Part shown: positions 1 to 6,328 of the stretch, one piece after another
Position numbering within the stretch: the stretch's first letter is position 1
How the letters are laid out: every line of letters begins with the position of its first letter
Made by a program: the position numbers and the translations under genes
DNA from: F1-20-MAGs016 sp046086245
GTDB lineage: Bacteria; Planctomycetota; Planctomycetia; Pirellulales; UBA1268
Length of the DNA stretch: 8,823 bases
Direction of reading: 5' to 3'
NCBI GenBank assembly: GCA_046086245.1
Contig: JBJSXB010000140.1
Location: 1-8,823 of the forward strand
Notes under the pieces: generated by a model
What the model saw: only the letters and a program-made list of their open reading frames with translations
What the model was told of the DNA's origin: nothing
The model's database searches: none

Positions 1-1
1 C

Positions 2-619
2 TCGAATCTCGCCGTGGGGATGCGGAAGGTGCCGATCTACCTCTGTCCGTCCGCTCCCGATCGCGGCGTGGTGAACGTGCCCGTCTCGCCCGACAGCGAC
101 AGCGCCCGGCCGGCCCTCGGCGCCCGGGCCCTGGCGACCACCGATTACGAGGACGTCACGGGGGTCAAGAAGAGCGTCGTCTCCCCCGACATCTATCCCT
201 CCGGCACGATCGGTGACGGCGCGATCGTCAAGGACCGTGTCACCAAGCTCTCCTCGATCACCGACGGGACGTCGAAGACGGTGCTGATCGCCGAGTGTGC
301 CGGCCGTCCGTTCGTCTATCGGATGAGGCAGGTGCAAAACGGGCTCGTGAACCAGTGCGTCGGCTGGTCGGACAGTCTCGGACCATTCAAGATCGACCCG
401 ATGCTGCCCAGCGGCATCAAGGGAGCCGCTCCTGGTGCCGGCGTTCCGATGAACGTCGCCAATGACGGCGAGGTCTACTCGTTCCATCCCGGCGGGGCGG
501 TGGCGGTGTTCTGTGACGGATCGACACGGTTCATCACCGACACGATCGATCTTTCGACCTTCTGCGCGCTGATCACCAAGGGGGCCGCCGAGACGGTGTC
601 CGATCCCACGGCCAACTGA
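2..619 (+). CDS. DUF1559 family pseudopilin-like protein, C-terminal part (5' end outside window)
   Basis: The reading frame is open from the left edge, and the visible 205 residues lack the expected N-terminal methylation/prepilin segment, so the gene starts upstream of the window. The GTG at 14 is internal, not a start. The visible part begins near the YLCPS segment (residues 13-17), which corresponds to the FLCPSD segment usual in the middle of DUF1559 proteins. Near the end is the family's H-x9-DG motif: H162, then PGG, then D172-G173 within FHPGGAVAVFCDGSTRFI. It is followed by the usual tail, in which TIDLSTFCALITKGAAE matches the family pattern. DUF1559 proteins are PulG/GspG-like pseudopilins, exported and anchored by an N-terminal helix, and expanded to many copies in Planctomycetes; their individual roles are mostly unknown. 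The stop is followed at 21 bases by a strong hairpin, so this transcript appears to end here, separate from the downstream genes. Family assignment is firm; function is not. Confidence 0.92.
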   Translation, partial: SNLAVGMRKVPIYLCPSAPDRGVVNVPVSPDSDSARPALGARALATTDYEDVTGVKKSVVSPDIYPSGTIGDGAIVKDRVTKLSSITDGTSKTVLIAECAGRPFVYRMRQVQNGLVNQCVGWSDSLGPFKIDPMLPSGIKGAAPGAGVPMNVANDGEVYSFHPGGAVAVFCDGSTRFITDTIDLSTFCALITKGAAETVSDPTAN

Positions 620-639
620 TCACGACCTGCGATCTCCCT

Positions 640-675
640 CGCGGCCCACGGTCGGATCGCCGGCCGTGGGCCGCG
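640..675 (+). terminator. Strong intrinsic-terminator-like hairpin after the DUF1559 gene
   Basis: Bases 640-655 pair with 660-675 in a 16-bp stem (15 Watson-Crick pairs and one T-G wobble at 652/663) closed by the 4-base loop ATCG (656-659). It begins 20 bases after the stop codon at 619. The bases just after it read TTGTTG, a short T-rich stretch rather than a full T-tract. Position, stem length and GC content fit a Rho-independent terminator for the upstream gene. The weak T-run leaves open that it acts mainly as an mRNA 3'-end stabiliser. Confidence 0.75.
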
Positions 676-678
676 TTG

Positions 679-756
679 TTGACCGATGGCGGCGACCGCG
701 GGACACTGCCCGCGGGGACACCGGCACACGGTGGCCCGCGGCGGGGAGACGCGGCG
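679..756 (+). promoter_or_regulatory. Leader region of the 757-3733 gene pair: weak promoter candidate and small hairpin
   Basis: A TTGACC hexamer at 679-684 matches five of six bases of a sigma-70 -35 box. Seventeen bases on, GACACT at 702-707 matches only three of six bases of a -10 box, so the promoter call is weak. Overlapping it, CCGCGGG (696-702) and CCCGCGG (709-715) form a 7-bp stem with a 6-base loop that would lie in the 5' leader or at the start of transcription. Because the preceding hairpin should end the DUF1559 transcript, a promoter is expected in this short gap. Its exact position cannot be fixed by eye in such GC-rich DNA. Confidence 0.25.
743..748 (+). promoter_or_regulatory. 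Ribosome binding site deciding the start at 757
   Basis: GGGGAG lies 8 bases before the ATG at 757. The frame is open further upstream to a TTG at 676, but that codon sits directly on the end of the terminator hairpin, has no Shine-Dalgarno sequence, and would put 27 non-hydrophobic residues before the signal peptide. Confidence 0.7.
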
Positions 757-1461
757 ATGCACCGAGGCGGGCCGGCGATCGCGGTGGTCGTTTTCGCGGT
801 CACATGCGGTGTCGGCGGTGTCAGCGGGGCGGCGCCGTCCACGCCGGTTGCCATGCCCGCGGCTGACACGATGCCCGCGGCGGACACGATGCCCGCGGCG
901 GACACGATGCCCGCGGCGGACACGATGCCCGCGGCGGACACGATGGTCGCGTCGGCGGCGGAGCGGCTCGAACGGCTGGCGGAGCGTTGCGGTCTCGCGG
1001 ACGCGGCGTTTCGCAGCCGCGTCGGCCGGGCCCGGAGCGTCGACGCCCTCGTCGCCGCGGCCGAGGGTCTGGTGACGCTGCGGGTCCACGTCAATCCGGA
1101 GTCGCGCGTCAAACTGCATGCCGTCGGCCGCGTCGGTGATCTCGTCGTGGGGCGGCCGCGCACGCTCCTCGTCGAAATCGTCAACGAGGCGGGGGTGACG
1201 GCGCCGCTGTCGGTCCGCTGCCTCGATCTCGCGGATGGCCCGGGGCGGCCGGCGACCTTCTGCCGGCTGACCCTCCCGGCCGACGCCGGCGCCATGGATC
1301 GTCTCTCGGGGGCGGGCGTCGAATGGACGGTCGCCGACCTGGTCGTCGAGCGGCCCGGACGCTGGGAAGTACGGCTCGAGGCCGACGTCGGACAGGGGAC
1401 GCAGGATCTCGGATTCCGGGCGACGGCCGATCTGCTCCTCCGCGGCGTGGAACGACCCTGA
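757..1461 (+). CDS. Exported protein of unknown function with five MPAADT repeats; companion of the downstream metallohydrolase
   Basis: A 234-residue protein. The ATG at 757 is chosen because of the GGGGAG site 8 bases upstream and because it places a signal peptide at the N-terminus: a hydrophobic stretch at about residues 7-22, then a likely cleavage after SGA (residue 25). Cys17 does not sit in a good lipobox. Residues 33-62 are five copies of MPAADT, followed by a helical-looking segment rich in Ala, Arg and Glu (about 63-105). The C-terminal half looks like a beta-sandwich. It carries NPESRVK (113-119) and NEAGVTAPL (143-151), motifs I associate with the N-terminal domain of planctomycete CehA/McbA-like proteins. 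It also carries LSGAGVEW (183-190), which has a clear counterpart in the next gene's product (LSGLGLEY). The next gene starts 16 bases after this stop, so the two are probably co-transcribed. I infer a periplasmic or surface role beside the metallohydrolase. No enzymatic motif is visible. Confidence 0.8.
   Translation: MHRGGPAIAVVVFAVTCGVGGVSGAAPSTPVAMPAADTMPAADTMPAADTMPAADTMPAADTMVASAAERLERLAERCGLADAAFRSRVGRARSVDALVAAAEGLVTLRVHVNPESRVKLHAVGRVGDLVVGRPRTLLVEIVNEAGVTAPLSVRCLDLADGPGRPATFCRLTLPADAGAMDRLSGAGVEWTVADLVVERPGRWEVRLEADVGQGTQDLGFRATADLLLRGVERP
853..942 (+). repeat. In-frame tandem repeat, five copies of an 18-bp unit
   Basis: Units start at 853, 871, 889, 907 and 925. Units 2-5 are identical (ATGCCCGCGGCGGACACG) and unit 1 differs at one base (GCT for GCG), a synonymous change. 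Each unit encodes MPAADT and contains the palindrome CCGCGG. The 18-bp length means that gain or loss of units would keep the reading frame. A degenerate further unit (ATGGTCGCG...) may follow at 943. The perfect identity of the last four units suggests recent expansion by slippage or unequal recombination. Confidence 0.97.
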
Positions 1462-1462
1462 C

Positions 1463-1468
1463 AGGAGG
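1463..1468 (+). promoter_or_regulatory. Shine-Dalgarno AGGAGG deciding the start at 1478
   Basis: A perfect AGGAGG lies 9 bases before the ATG at 1478, but only 3 bases before the in-frame GTG at 1472. The spacing therefore favours the ATG, which shortens the protein by two residues relative to the longest frame. Confidence 0.85.
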
Positions 1469-1477
1469 AGCGTGAGC

Positions 1478-3733
1478 ATGGCGCACCCGACACGTGGAGC
1501 CCTGATCTGGTTGCTGGCCGCCGTCGCAACGCTTCCGCTCGGAGGCCGCGCGGACGCTGCCGACACGCCGGCGCGGGCCGGCGTCGAGCCGCTCCCCACC
1601 GTGGCGACGGCGGAGCGCCAGCCGCTGCTCGCGGCGACCACCCGACTCGCCGAGGCACTCGGCCAGGCCGGCACGCCGCTGCCCGACGAGTTGCTCGGCC
1701 GGCTGCGGGGTGCGGCCGACGATGCCTCCGCGGCGCAGGCCGTGCAGACGGCCCTCGATCCCCTCTGTCTGTGCGCGGTCGATCTCACGGACGACGTCCC
1801 CCGGGTGGTGCCGGTGGCCGGTCCGGTGCCGCTGGTCGAGCAGGGCTGGAGCACGTTCCTCGTCAAGGTGATCAATCCGCGCGGCCGCGCCGACGTCCTC
1901 GCGCTTGCCAGTCCCCAGGCCGGACCGCTGCCGCGCGCGAAACGCGAGGATGTCGCCGCCCGTTGGCTGGCGCTGGCCATGGTGGATCGCCAGCCGCTCG
2001 CCCCCCGGCTCTCCGGCCTCGGCCTGGAGTACCGGATCGTCGAACTGTTCGCCCGTGAGGCGGGACCGGCCTTCGCCCGAATCGAGTGCCGACTGGGTGA
2101 CGCCGAGCCGGCCGCGGGGACCGACATGGTCTTCCGCGCGGCGCCGTCGCAGACGGTGACGTTCCGCATCGGCGACGAGCCCGACAGGCCGGCGGCGGCG
2201 AAGATCGAAATCACCGACGCCGCGGGCCGCATCTACCCGCCGCAGGCCAAGCGGCTCGCGCCCGATCTTTTTTTCCAGCGGCAGATCTACCGGTTCGACG
2301 GCGAGACGGTACGGCTCCCCGACGGGCGCTACCGCGTCACCTGCTCGCGCGGACCGGAGTCGATTCCCGAGACGATCGATCTGGAGATCGCGGGGCGCCC
2401 CGCCGAGGTCCGCCATACGGTGCGGCGCTGGATCGACCCGTCGCGGCGCGGCTGGTGGTCGGGCGATCATCACATCCACGCGGCGGGCTGCGCCCACTAC
2501 GAGTCGCCGACCGAGGGGGTCGAGCCGATCGACATGCTGCGACAGTGCATGGGGGAGGATCTCAAGGTCGGCTGCTGCCTTACCTGGGGACCGTGCTTCG
2601 ACTACCAGAAGCGCTTCTTCACCGGGAGGCCCGACGACGTCAGCCGGCCCCCCTACCTGCTGCGCTACGACATCGAGGTCTCCGGGTTCGGGTCGCACGT
2701 CTCCGGCCACCTCAACCTGCTGCGGCTCACCGAGCAGATCCCACCGGGGGGCGACTCCAAGCACCACTGGCCCTCGCTCGGCCTCGCCACGCTGCGCTGG
2801 GCGAAGCGCCAGGGGGCCGTCTGTGGGCCGGCGCATTCGGCCAACGGGCTCACGAACACTGTCGGCCGGCTCCCGGGAACGGAGGGGAAGGACGGCCCGA
2901 ACCGGCTCCCGAACTTCGACATTCCCGCCTTCGACGGAATCGGGGCCAACGAGTTCATCGTCGACGTGCCGCACGAGGTGCCGGGACGCGACGGCCAGCC
3001 GGTGCCCGCGGTCGACTTCATCTCGACGATGGACACCGACCCGACCGCCGAGCTCAACATCTGGTACCACGTGCTCAACTGCGGCTACCGGGTGCGGGCC
3101 AGCGGCGAGACCGACTTCCCCTGCATCTCCGGCGAACGGGTCGGCCTCGGACGGGTGTACGCCAAGCTCGACGGTCCGCTCACGTTCGACGCCTGGGTCG
3201 ACGCCATCCAGGCGGGCCGGAGCTACGTCAGCGACGGGGCGACCCATCTCCTCGACTATGCGGCGATCGAACCGGGGCGGGGTGCGGTGGAGTGCGGCGT
3301 GGGCGCGAGCGAGATCCGGCTCGCCGCGCCGGCCGAGCTGACGTTCACGGTGGTCGCCGCGGCGCGGCGTGCCGATGGCGGCCGGGTGGCGGTGGAGTTG
3401 ATCGAGAACGGTTACCCGGTTGCCCGCCTCGAGATCGCCTCCGACGGCAGCGAGCGACCACTGACGTTCCGGCACCGTGTCGCCCGCAGTGGCTGGCTCG
3501 CGGTTCGGAGTTTCCCGGGGGCCCACACCAATCCGTTCTTCGTGCTCGTCGGCGGCCGGCCGATCCGCGCGAGCGCCGACAGCGCCCGGTGGTGCGCGGC
3601 GGGCGTCGAGCAGTGTTGGAAGACGAAGGAGAAGAGTTACCGGGCCGAGGAGCGCGAGGCGGCACGGGCCGCCTACGACGTCGCCAGGGGGGCGTACGCC
3701 CGGATCGAGCGCGAGGCGGCGTCGGCCGATTGA
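1478..3733 (+). CDS. Exported CehA/McbA-like PHP-fold metallohydrolase
   Basis: A 751-residue protein with a signal peptide (hydrophobic residues about 8-21, cleavage likely after ADA near 27). Residues about 85-220 form a beta-rich domain similar to the upstream gene's product (FLVKVINPRGRA at 127-138, LSGLGLEY at 178-185). Residues about 225-310 look like a carboxypeptidase-regulatory or MG2-like beta-sandwich. The PHP-type metallohydrolase domain starts at WWSGDHHIH (D330, H331, H332, H334, giving the HxH metal motif). It continues with HYESPTEGV (H340, E342), E400, H407, H411, CGPAHSANG (H453) and SGETDFPC (E544, D546), then GRVY and GRSYVSDG. A beta-sandwich and an ARWC-x5-QCW segment with a charged helical tail end the protein. 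CehA and McbA hydrolyse the carbamate ester carbaryl, but the native substrate of planctomycete members is unknown, so carbamate hydrolysis should not be assumed. It is predicted to act outside the cytoplasm and to be co-transcribed with the gene before it. Family call is strong; substrate is unknown. Confidence 0.88.
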   Translation: MAHPTRGALIWLLAAVATLPLGGRADAADTPARAGVEPLPTVATAERQPLLAATTRLAEALGQAGTPLPDELLGRLRGAADDASAAQAVQTALDPLCLCAVDLTDDVPRVVPVAGPVPLVEQGWSTFLVKVINPRGRADVLALASPQAGPLPRAKREDVAARWLALAMVDRQPLAPRLSGLGLEYRIVELFAREAGPAFARIECRLGDAEPAAGTDMVFRAAPSQTVTFRIGDEPDRPAAAKIEITDAAGRIYPPQAKRLAPDLFFQRQIYRFDGETVRLPDGRYRVTCSRGPESIPETIDLEIAGRPAEVRHTVRRWIDPSRRGWWSGDHHIHAAGCAHYESPTEGVEPIDMLRQCMGEDLKVGCCLTWGPCFDYQKRFFTGRPDDVSRPPYLLRYDIEVSGFGSHVSGHLNLLRLTEQIPPGGDSKHHWPSLGLATLRWAKRQGAVCGPAHSANGLTNTVGRLPGTEGKDGPNRLPNFDIPAFDGIGANEFIVDVPHEVPGRDGQPVPAVDFISTMDTDPTAELNIWYHVLNCGYRVRASGETDFPCISGERVGLGRVYAKLDGPLTFDAWVDAIQAGRSYVSDGATHLLDYAAIEPGRGAVECGVGASEIRLAAPAELTFTVVAAARRADGGRVAVELIENGYPVARLEIASDGSERPLTFRHRVARSGWLAVRSFPGAHTNPFFVLVGGRPIRASADSARWCAAGVEQCWKTKEKSYRAEEREAARAAYDVARGAYARIEREAASAD

Positions 3734-3766
3734 CACCGGACCGCGGTCAGTCGCGCGGCTCCGGTG
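3734..3766. terminator. Hairpin at the convergent junction, possible bidirectional terminator
   Basis: CACCGGA (3734-3740) pairs with TCCGGTG (3760-3766), and inside it CCGCG (3741-3745) pairs with CGCGG (3754-3758). C3759 is left as a one-base bulge, with an 8-base loop (3746-3753). This 12-bp stem begins on the base after the stop codon of the + strand gene, and its loop holds the stop codon of the - strand gene (3747-3749). No T-tract follows on either strand, so termination by this structure is an inference from its position and symmetry between two convergent genes. Confidence 0.5.
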
Positions 3767-4352
3767 CGGCGAGCGCCGGCGCGACCCAGGTGCCCGCGGC
3801 GAGGTCGAGTTCGGCGAGCGGGCGGCCGTCGGCAACGAACCTCACCGGTCCCGTGTCGGTCTTCGGTATCCATGCCAACGCCGTCTGTTTCACCATGAAC
3901 GTACTCGTGCGTGTCGGCGGGGTGGAGCGACAGTGAACGACCAGCCCGGCGGCCGATCGCTCGACCGTGTCGATCACGAGCGTCGCGCCCGAGTCGCCGG
4001 GTACGATGCGGGCGACGACCAGCAGCATGTCCGACGAGAACGCCCCGTCGGCGGGGCCGAAGGGCTTGCGGGCGCCTTGGACCGGTGCCGGATGGAACAG
4101 CGTCGCGTATTCGTCGGCGGTGCGGACGACCGCGCACAGCGTGGTCTTCTCACCCGGCCAGTTGACGACGAAGTTCTGGTAGCGGTCGGCCGAGTCGGGC
4201 CGGAACGGCACGGCATCGGCGGCGCGTGCGACGCACGCCATCGTGGCCACGATCACCCACCCGGCGACCGCCGCGGCGCCGATGGGCAACCGGTGCCGCT
4301 CGCGCGGCGCCGCCGCCCATTCCGTCGGGTTGGATGCCGGAGTGGGGGGCAT
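3747..4352 (-). CDS. Small exported protein, possible PrcB_C-like domain
   Basis: A 201-residue protein on the minus strand. The start is the ATG at 4352-4350, preceded at 7 bases by GGAGA (4364-4360 on the plus strand). The frame stays open much further upstream, but that part runs through the oppositely oriented secretion operon and is a high-GC shadow. The N-terminus has about 21 polar residues, then a hydrophobic segment (about 22-42) and a likely signal peptidase site after ARA (44), so the mature protein of about 157 residues should be periplasmic or secreted. Residues about 50-175 read as a single beta-rich domain: a TADEYATLF segment, then FSSDMLLVVARI, a strand pair around LVIDTVERSAAGLVVH, a PPTRTST turn, and LAWIPKTDTGPVRFV. 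This order resembles the PrcB_C fold (the domain of the spirochaete protease-complex protein PrcB), but the similarity is by eye and moderate. It shares the divergent upstream region with the GspF-like operon. Function is unknown. Confidence 0.8.
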   Translation of the reverse strand: MPPTPASNPTEWAAAPRERHRLPIGAAAVAGWVIVATMACVARAADAVPFRPDSADRYQNFVVNWPGEKTTLCAVVRTADEYATLFHPAPVQGARKPFGPADGAFSSDMLLVVARIVPGDSGATLVIDTVERSAAGLVVHCRSTPPTRTSTFMVKQTALAWIPKTDTGPVRFVADGRPLAELDLAAGTWVAPALAAPEPRD

Positions 4353-4517
4353 CGATAGGTCTCCGTCGTACGGCGGGTGGACCGTGGGTCGATCGGTTCC
4401 AGGGTTGCCGGTGGACCGTCGTCGAGACGACCCGGTAGCATGGTACCGCTCAGGGGTGGTGCGGTGCGCCGGAGGTCTTTCCGATTCCTCGGCTCGGCAT
4501 CGTCGGTGTGAGGGCGT
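4353..4517. promoter_or_regulatory. Divergent intergenic region between the exported-protein gene and the secretion operon
   Basis: These 165 bases separate two divergently transcribed genes and must contain the promoter for at least one of them. I cannot identify a convincing -35/-10 pair on either strand. Visible structure is a spaced 10-bp direct repeat (listed separately), a short inverted repeat CGGTA/TACCG around 4434-4449 flanking GCATGG, and the minus-strand ribosome site at 4360-4364. No open reading frame here has coding character. Confidence 0.5.
4376..4419. repeat. Spaced direct repeat GGTGGACCGT in the divergent promoter region
   Basis: GGTGGACCGT occurs at 4376-4385 and again at 4410-4419, start to start 34 bases, which is close to three helical turns. 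Both copies are followed within two bases by GTCGA. Paired sites in phase on the helix between divergent genes could be an operator for a regulator, but no regulator gene lies in the window and a chance repeat in GC-rich DNA is possible. Confidence 0.4.
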
Positions 4518-5420
4518 GTGATCGTTCCCGTCCCACGGCAATGGGGCACTGCACCGATGGCGCCATTTCCCGTCGAGACCCTGGCCCCCGCCGGCCACAC
4601 CGCACGGCTCGCCGGGATGGTCGCCGCGGCGATCCGCGCGGGGCTTCCGATGGTGCCCGAAGCGGTCGATGAACGCACCGCGCTGGCGCTCGACGCGCTG
4701 GCCGCCGAGCTTGACGGTGCGCCTCGGGAACGGCCGGCCGAGATGATCGTCGCCCGGTTCGCCCCGGCGCTGCCCCGATCGCTCAACGCGGCCTTGGCGA
4801 CGGCGGCCGCGGGGGGAGACGGTCTGGGCGCGGTGGCAGCGCTCGCTGCCCGCGCGTCCGGCGGCACCACGGCACGCCGGCGGTTCCGCATCGACCTGGT
4901 CTACCCGCTCGTGATCTGCGCACTCGCGGCGGCCGGGGTGGCGTGGCTGACGTGGTGGTACGGCCCGCTCGTCGCCGCCGTCGACGACTCGCTCACCGGC
5001 CCCCGTGCCAACGCGGTGTTCGACGCGCGACCGGTGACCGACGTCATCGGTTGGCCCGTGGTCGGCTGGTGCGCGGCGTCGGTTCTCGTGCTGGCGACGA
5101 TGCTCACGGCGGCGTGGCGCGGGCTCGTAGGGAGCGCCGCCTCGGCCGGGCGCCTCATGGAGGTCGTCGACGCGTTGCCCGACCCCAGTGCGCGGAACCG
5201 GGCCCGCGCCGCGGTGGCCGACCACGAACGGCTCGTGGCAGTGCACCGCCGGCAGGAATGGGGGCGTGTGCCGGCGGTCGTCGGCAGCCTCGTCGCCGGC
5301 GGCGCGGTGCTGGTCTATGGCATCGGTCTGTTCCAGCCGCTGGTGAAGCTGATGCGCGACGTCGCCGACCAGCCGACCGTCGCCGAATGGCGCGGCGCTC
5401 GCCCGGAGACTGGGCGATGA
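4518..5420 (+). CDS. Divergent GspF-like inner-membrane protein (type II secretion/type IV pilus platform), copy 1
   Basis: A 300-residue predicted membrane protein. The N-terminal part matches the cytoplasmic helical T2SSF domain: LAGMVAAAIRAGLPM (an aGlp-type segment), then LPRSLNAALATAAAGGDGLG, where GGDGLG takes the place of the family's GExSG, then the YP motif that opens the first membrane helix. Membrane segments lie near residues 126-148, 176-200 and 251-280, and the last ends in LFQPLVKLM, the usual GspF ending. The second cytoplasmic domain appears strongly reduced, since about 50 residues separate membrane segments 2 and 3. GspF forms the inner-membrane platform that couples the secretion ATPase to pseudopilus assembly. 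The start is uncertain: the GTG at 4518 has GAGGG only 3 bases upstream, and the ATG at 4557 (residue 14) is an equally possible start without a clear site. It is the first gene of the ATGA-linked operon and the least conserved of the three copies, so the family call rests partly on its neighbours. Confidence 0.75.
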   Translation: MIVPVPRQWGTAPMAPFPVETLAPAGHTARLAGMVAAAIRAGLPMVPEAVDERTALALDALAAELDGAPRERPAEMIVARFAPALPRSLNAALATAAAGGDGLGAVAALAARASGGTTARRRFRIDLVYPLVICALAAAGVAWLTWWYGPLVAAVDDSLTGPRANAVFDARPVTDVIGWPVVGWCAASVLVLATMLTAAWRGLVGSAASAGRLMEVVDALPDPSARNRARAAVADHERLVAVHRRQEWGRVPAVVGSLVAGGAVLVYGIGLFQPLVKLMRDVADQPTVAEWRGARPETGR

Positions 5421-6328
5421 GCGGCGCGAGTGATTCCAGCGACGTCCTCGGCCGGTACGTCGCCGCGGTCCACGCCCGTCGCGACGCGGTCGTGCCGATC
5501 GTCATCATCCTCGCCGACTCGCTCGACGCGGCGATCGGAAGCGGGGCGGGACAGCGCTACCGCGACGTGGCGACGGCGCTTGGCACCGCCGCTCCCGCCC
5601 GCGCCATCGCCGCGGCCCGGTCCGATCCGGCTGCCTGGCTACCGCTGTTTCCGGCATCGTCCCCCGTCGAGGCCCGGTTGCCACGGTTGCTGGCCGAGGC
5701 GCGGCGGCCGCTCGCGAAGGCGCGGCGGCGCTGGTCGGTGCTGGCGTATCCGCTGATCGTTCTCGGCGTGGCGACGCTGGTCGTGGCAGTGCTGTCGATG
5801 ACCGTGATGCCGGCGTTTCGGAAACTGTTCGACGATTTCGGCCTCCAGTTGCCTCTGGTGACACGGGGCGTGCTGGCGATCACCGACCTGCTCGCCAGCG
5901 GCTGGATACCGGCCACGCTCGGGGGAGTCGCGCTTTTCGCCGGCTGGTGGCTGGCGGTCCGGTACAGCCCCGACGGACCGACCGTGGCGGCCGCATTCAC
6001 CGAGGCGCTGGCCGGTCTCGTGGCCGCCGGTGTGCCGGCCGCCGAGGCCGTCGCCCTGGCGGCCCGTGGTGTCGGCGTGGATACCGCGCCCGGGGAACCC
6101 GCGTCGCTCACGCACGCCGCCCGCGCGGCGCTCGCCCTTCCACCGGCGACCGCGGGGCGCGTGCTGGAGGCGGTGGCCGCCTGCCATGCCGATCGAGCGC
6201 GCCGGTCCGCCGACGGGATGGCATGGTTCGTCGGTCCGCTCGCGGTGGGCGTCGTGGGGACGCTGGTGGGGCTCGTCACCGCGGCGCTGTTCGCTCCGTT
6301 GATCAAGCTCGTGGTGGAACTGTCATGA
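5417..6328 (+). CDS. GspF-like inner-membrane platform protein, copy 2
   Basis: A 303-residue protein whose ATG overlaps the preceding stop as ATGA, with GGAG at 5405-5408, 8 bases upstream. The frame is open upstream but overlaps the previous gene wholly, so that part is rejected. The first cytoplasmic domain (about 15-105) is degenerate; LAEARRPLAKARRRW stands where GExSGxL would be expected. The membrane part is typical: YPLIVLGVATLVVAVL (about 110-130), then MPAFRKLFDDFGLQLPLVTR, a very good match to the GspF segment after membrane helix 1, then a second helix (about 161-182). A second T2SSF domain follows, starting FTEALAGLVAAGVPAAEAVALAA. The last membrane segment (about 268-300) ends in LFAPLIKLV. 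Both T2SSF repeats are thus present in shortened form, against about 400 residues for classical GspF. It should sit in the inner membrane with copies 1 and 3. Confidence 0.88.
   Translation: MSGASDSSDVLGRYVAAVHARRDAVVPIVIILADSLDAAIGSGAGQRYRDVATALGTAAPARAIAAARSDPAAWLPLFPASSPVEARLPRLLAEARRPLAKARRRWSVLAYPLIVLGVATLVVAVLSMTVMPAFRKLFDDFGLQLPLVTRGVLAITDLLASGWIPATLGGVALFAGWWLAVRYSPDGPTVAAAFTEALAGLVAAGVPAAEAVALAARGVGVDTAPGEPASLTHAARAALALPPATAGRVLEAVAACHADRARRSADGMAWFVGPLAVGVVGTLVGLVTAALFAPLIKLVVELS

Noticed and set aside
676..756. TTG at 676 as the start of the MPAADT-repeat protein
   Set aside because: It abuts the terminator hairpin and lacks a ribosome site, and the ATG at 757 has both a good site and a signal peptide directly after it.
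757..835. Lipoprotein signal at Cys17 of the repeat protein
   Set aside because: The residues before the cysteine (A-V-T) do not fit a lipobox. An SGA signal peptidase I site a few residues later is better.
853..942. Tandem repeat as a CRISPR array
   Set aside because: Units are directly adjacent without spacers, in frame and coding.
475..2232. Minus-strand open frame containing HRVRRG repeats
   Set aside because: The repeats are only the antisense reading of the 18-bp tandem repeat at 853-942. No start signal or domain supports it.
1181..3835. Long minus-strand open frame of 884 codons opposite the metallohydrolase gene
   Set aside because: It is an antisense shadow caused by high GC. The product is Arg/Pro/Gly-rich with no domain, while the plus strand carries a signal peptide, a ribosome site and recognisable metallohydrolase motifs.
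4353..5246. Upstream extension of the minus-strand exported protein to 499 residues
   Set aside because: The extension runs antisense through the first GspF-like gene and would bury the signal peptide. The ATG at 4352 has GGAGA at 7 bases.
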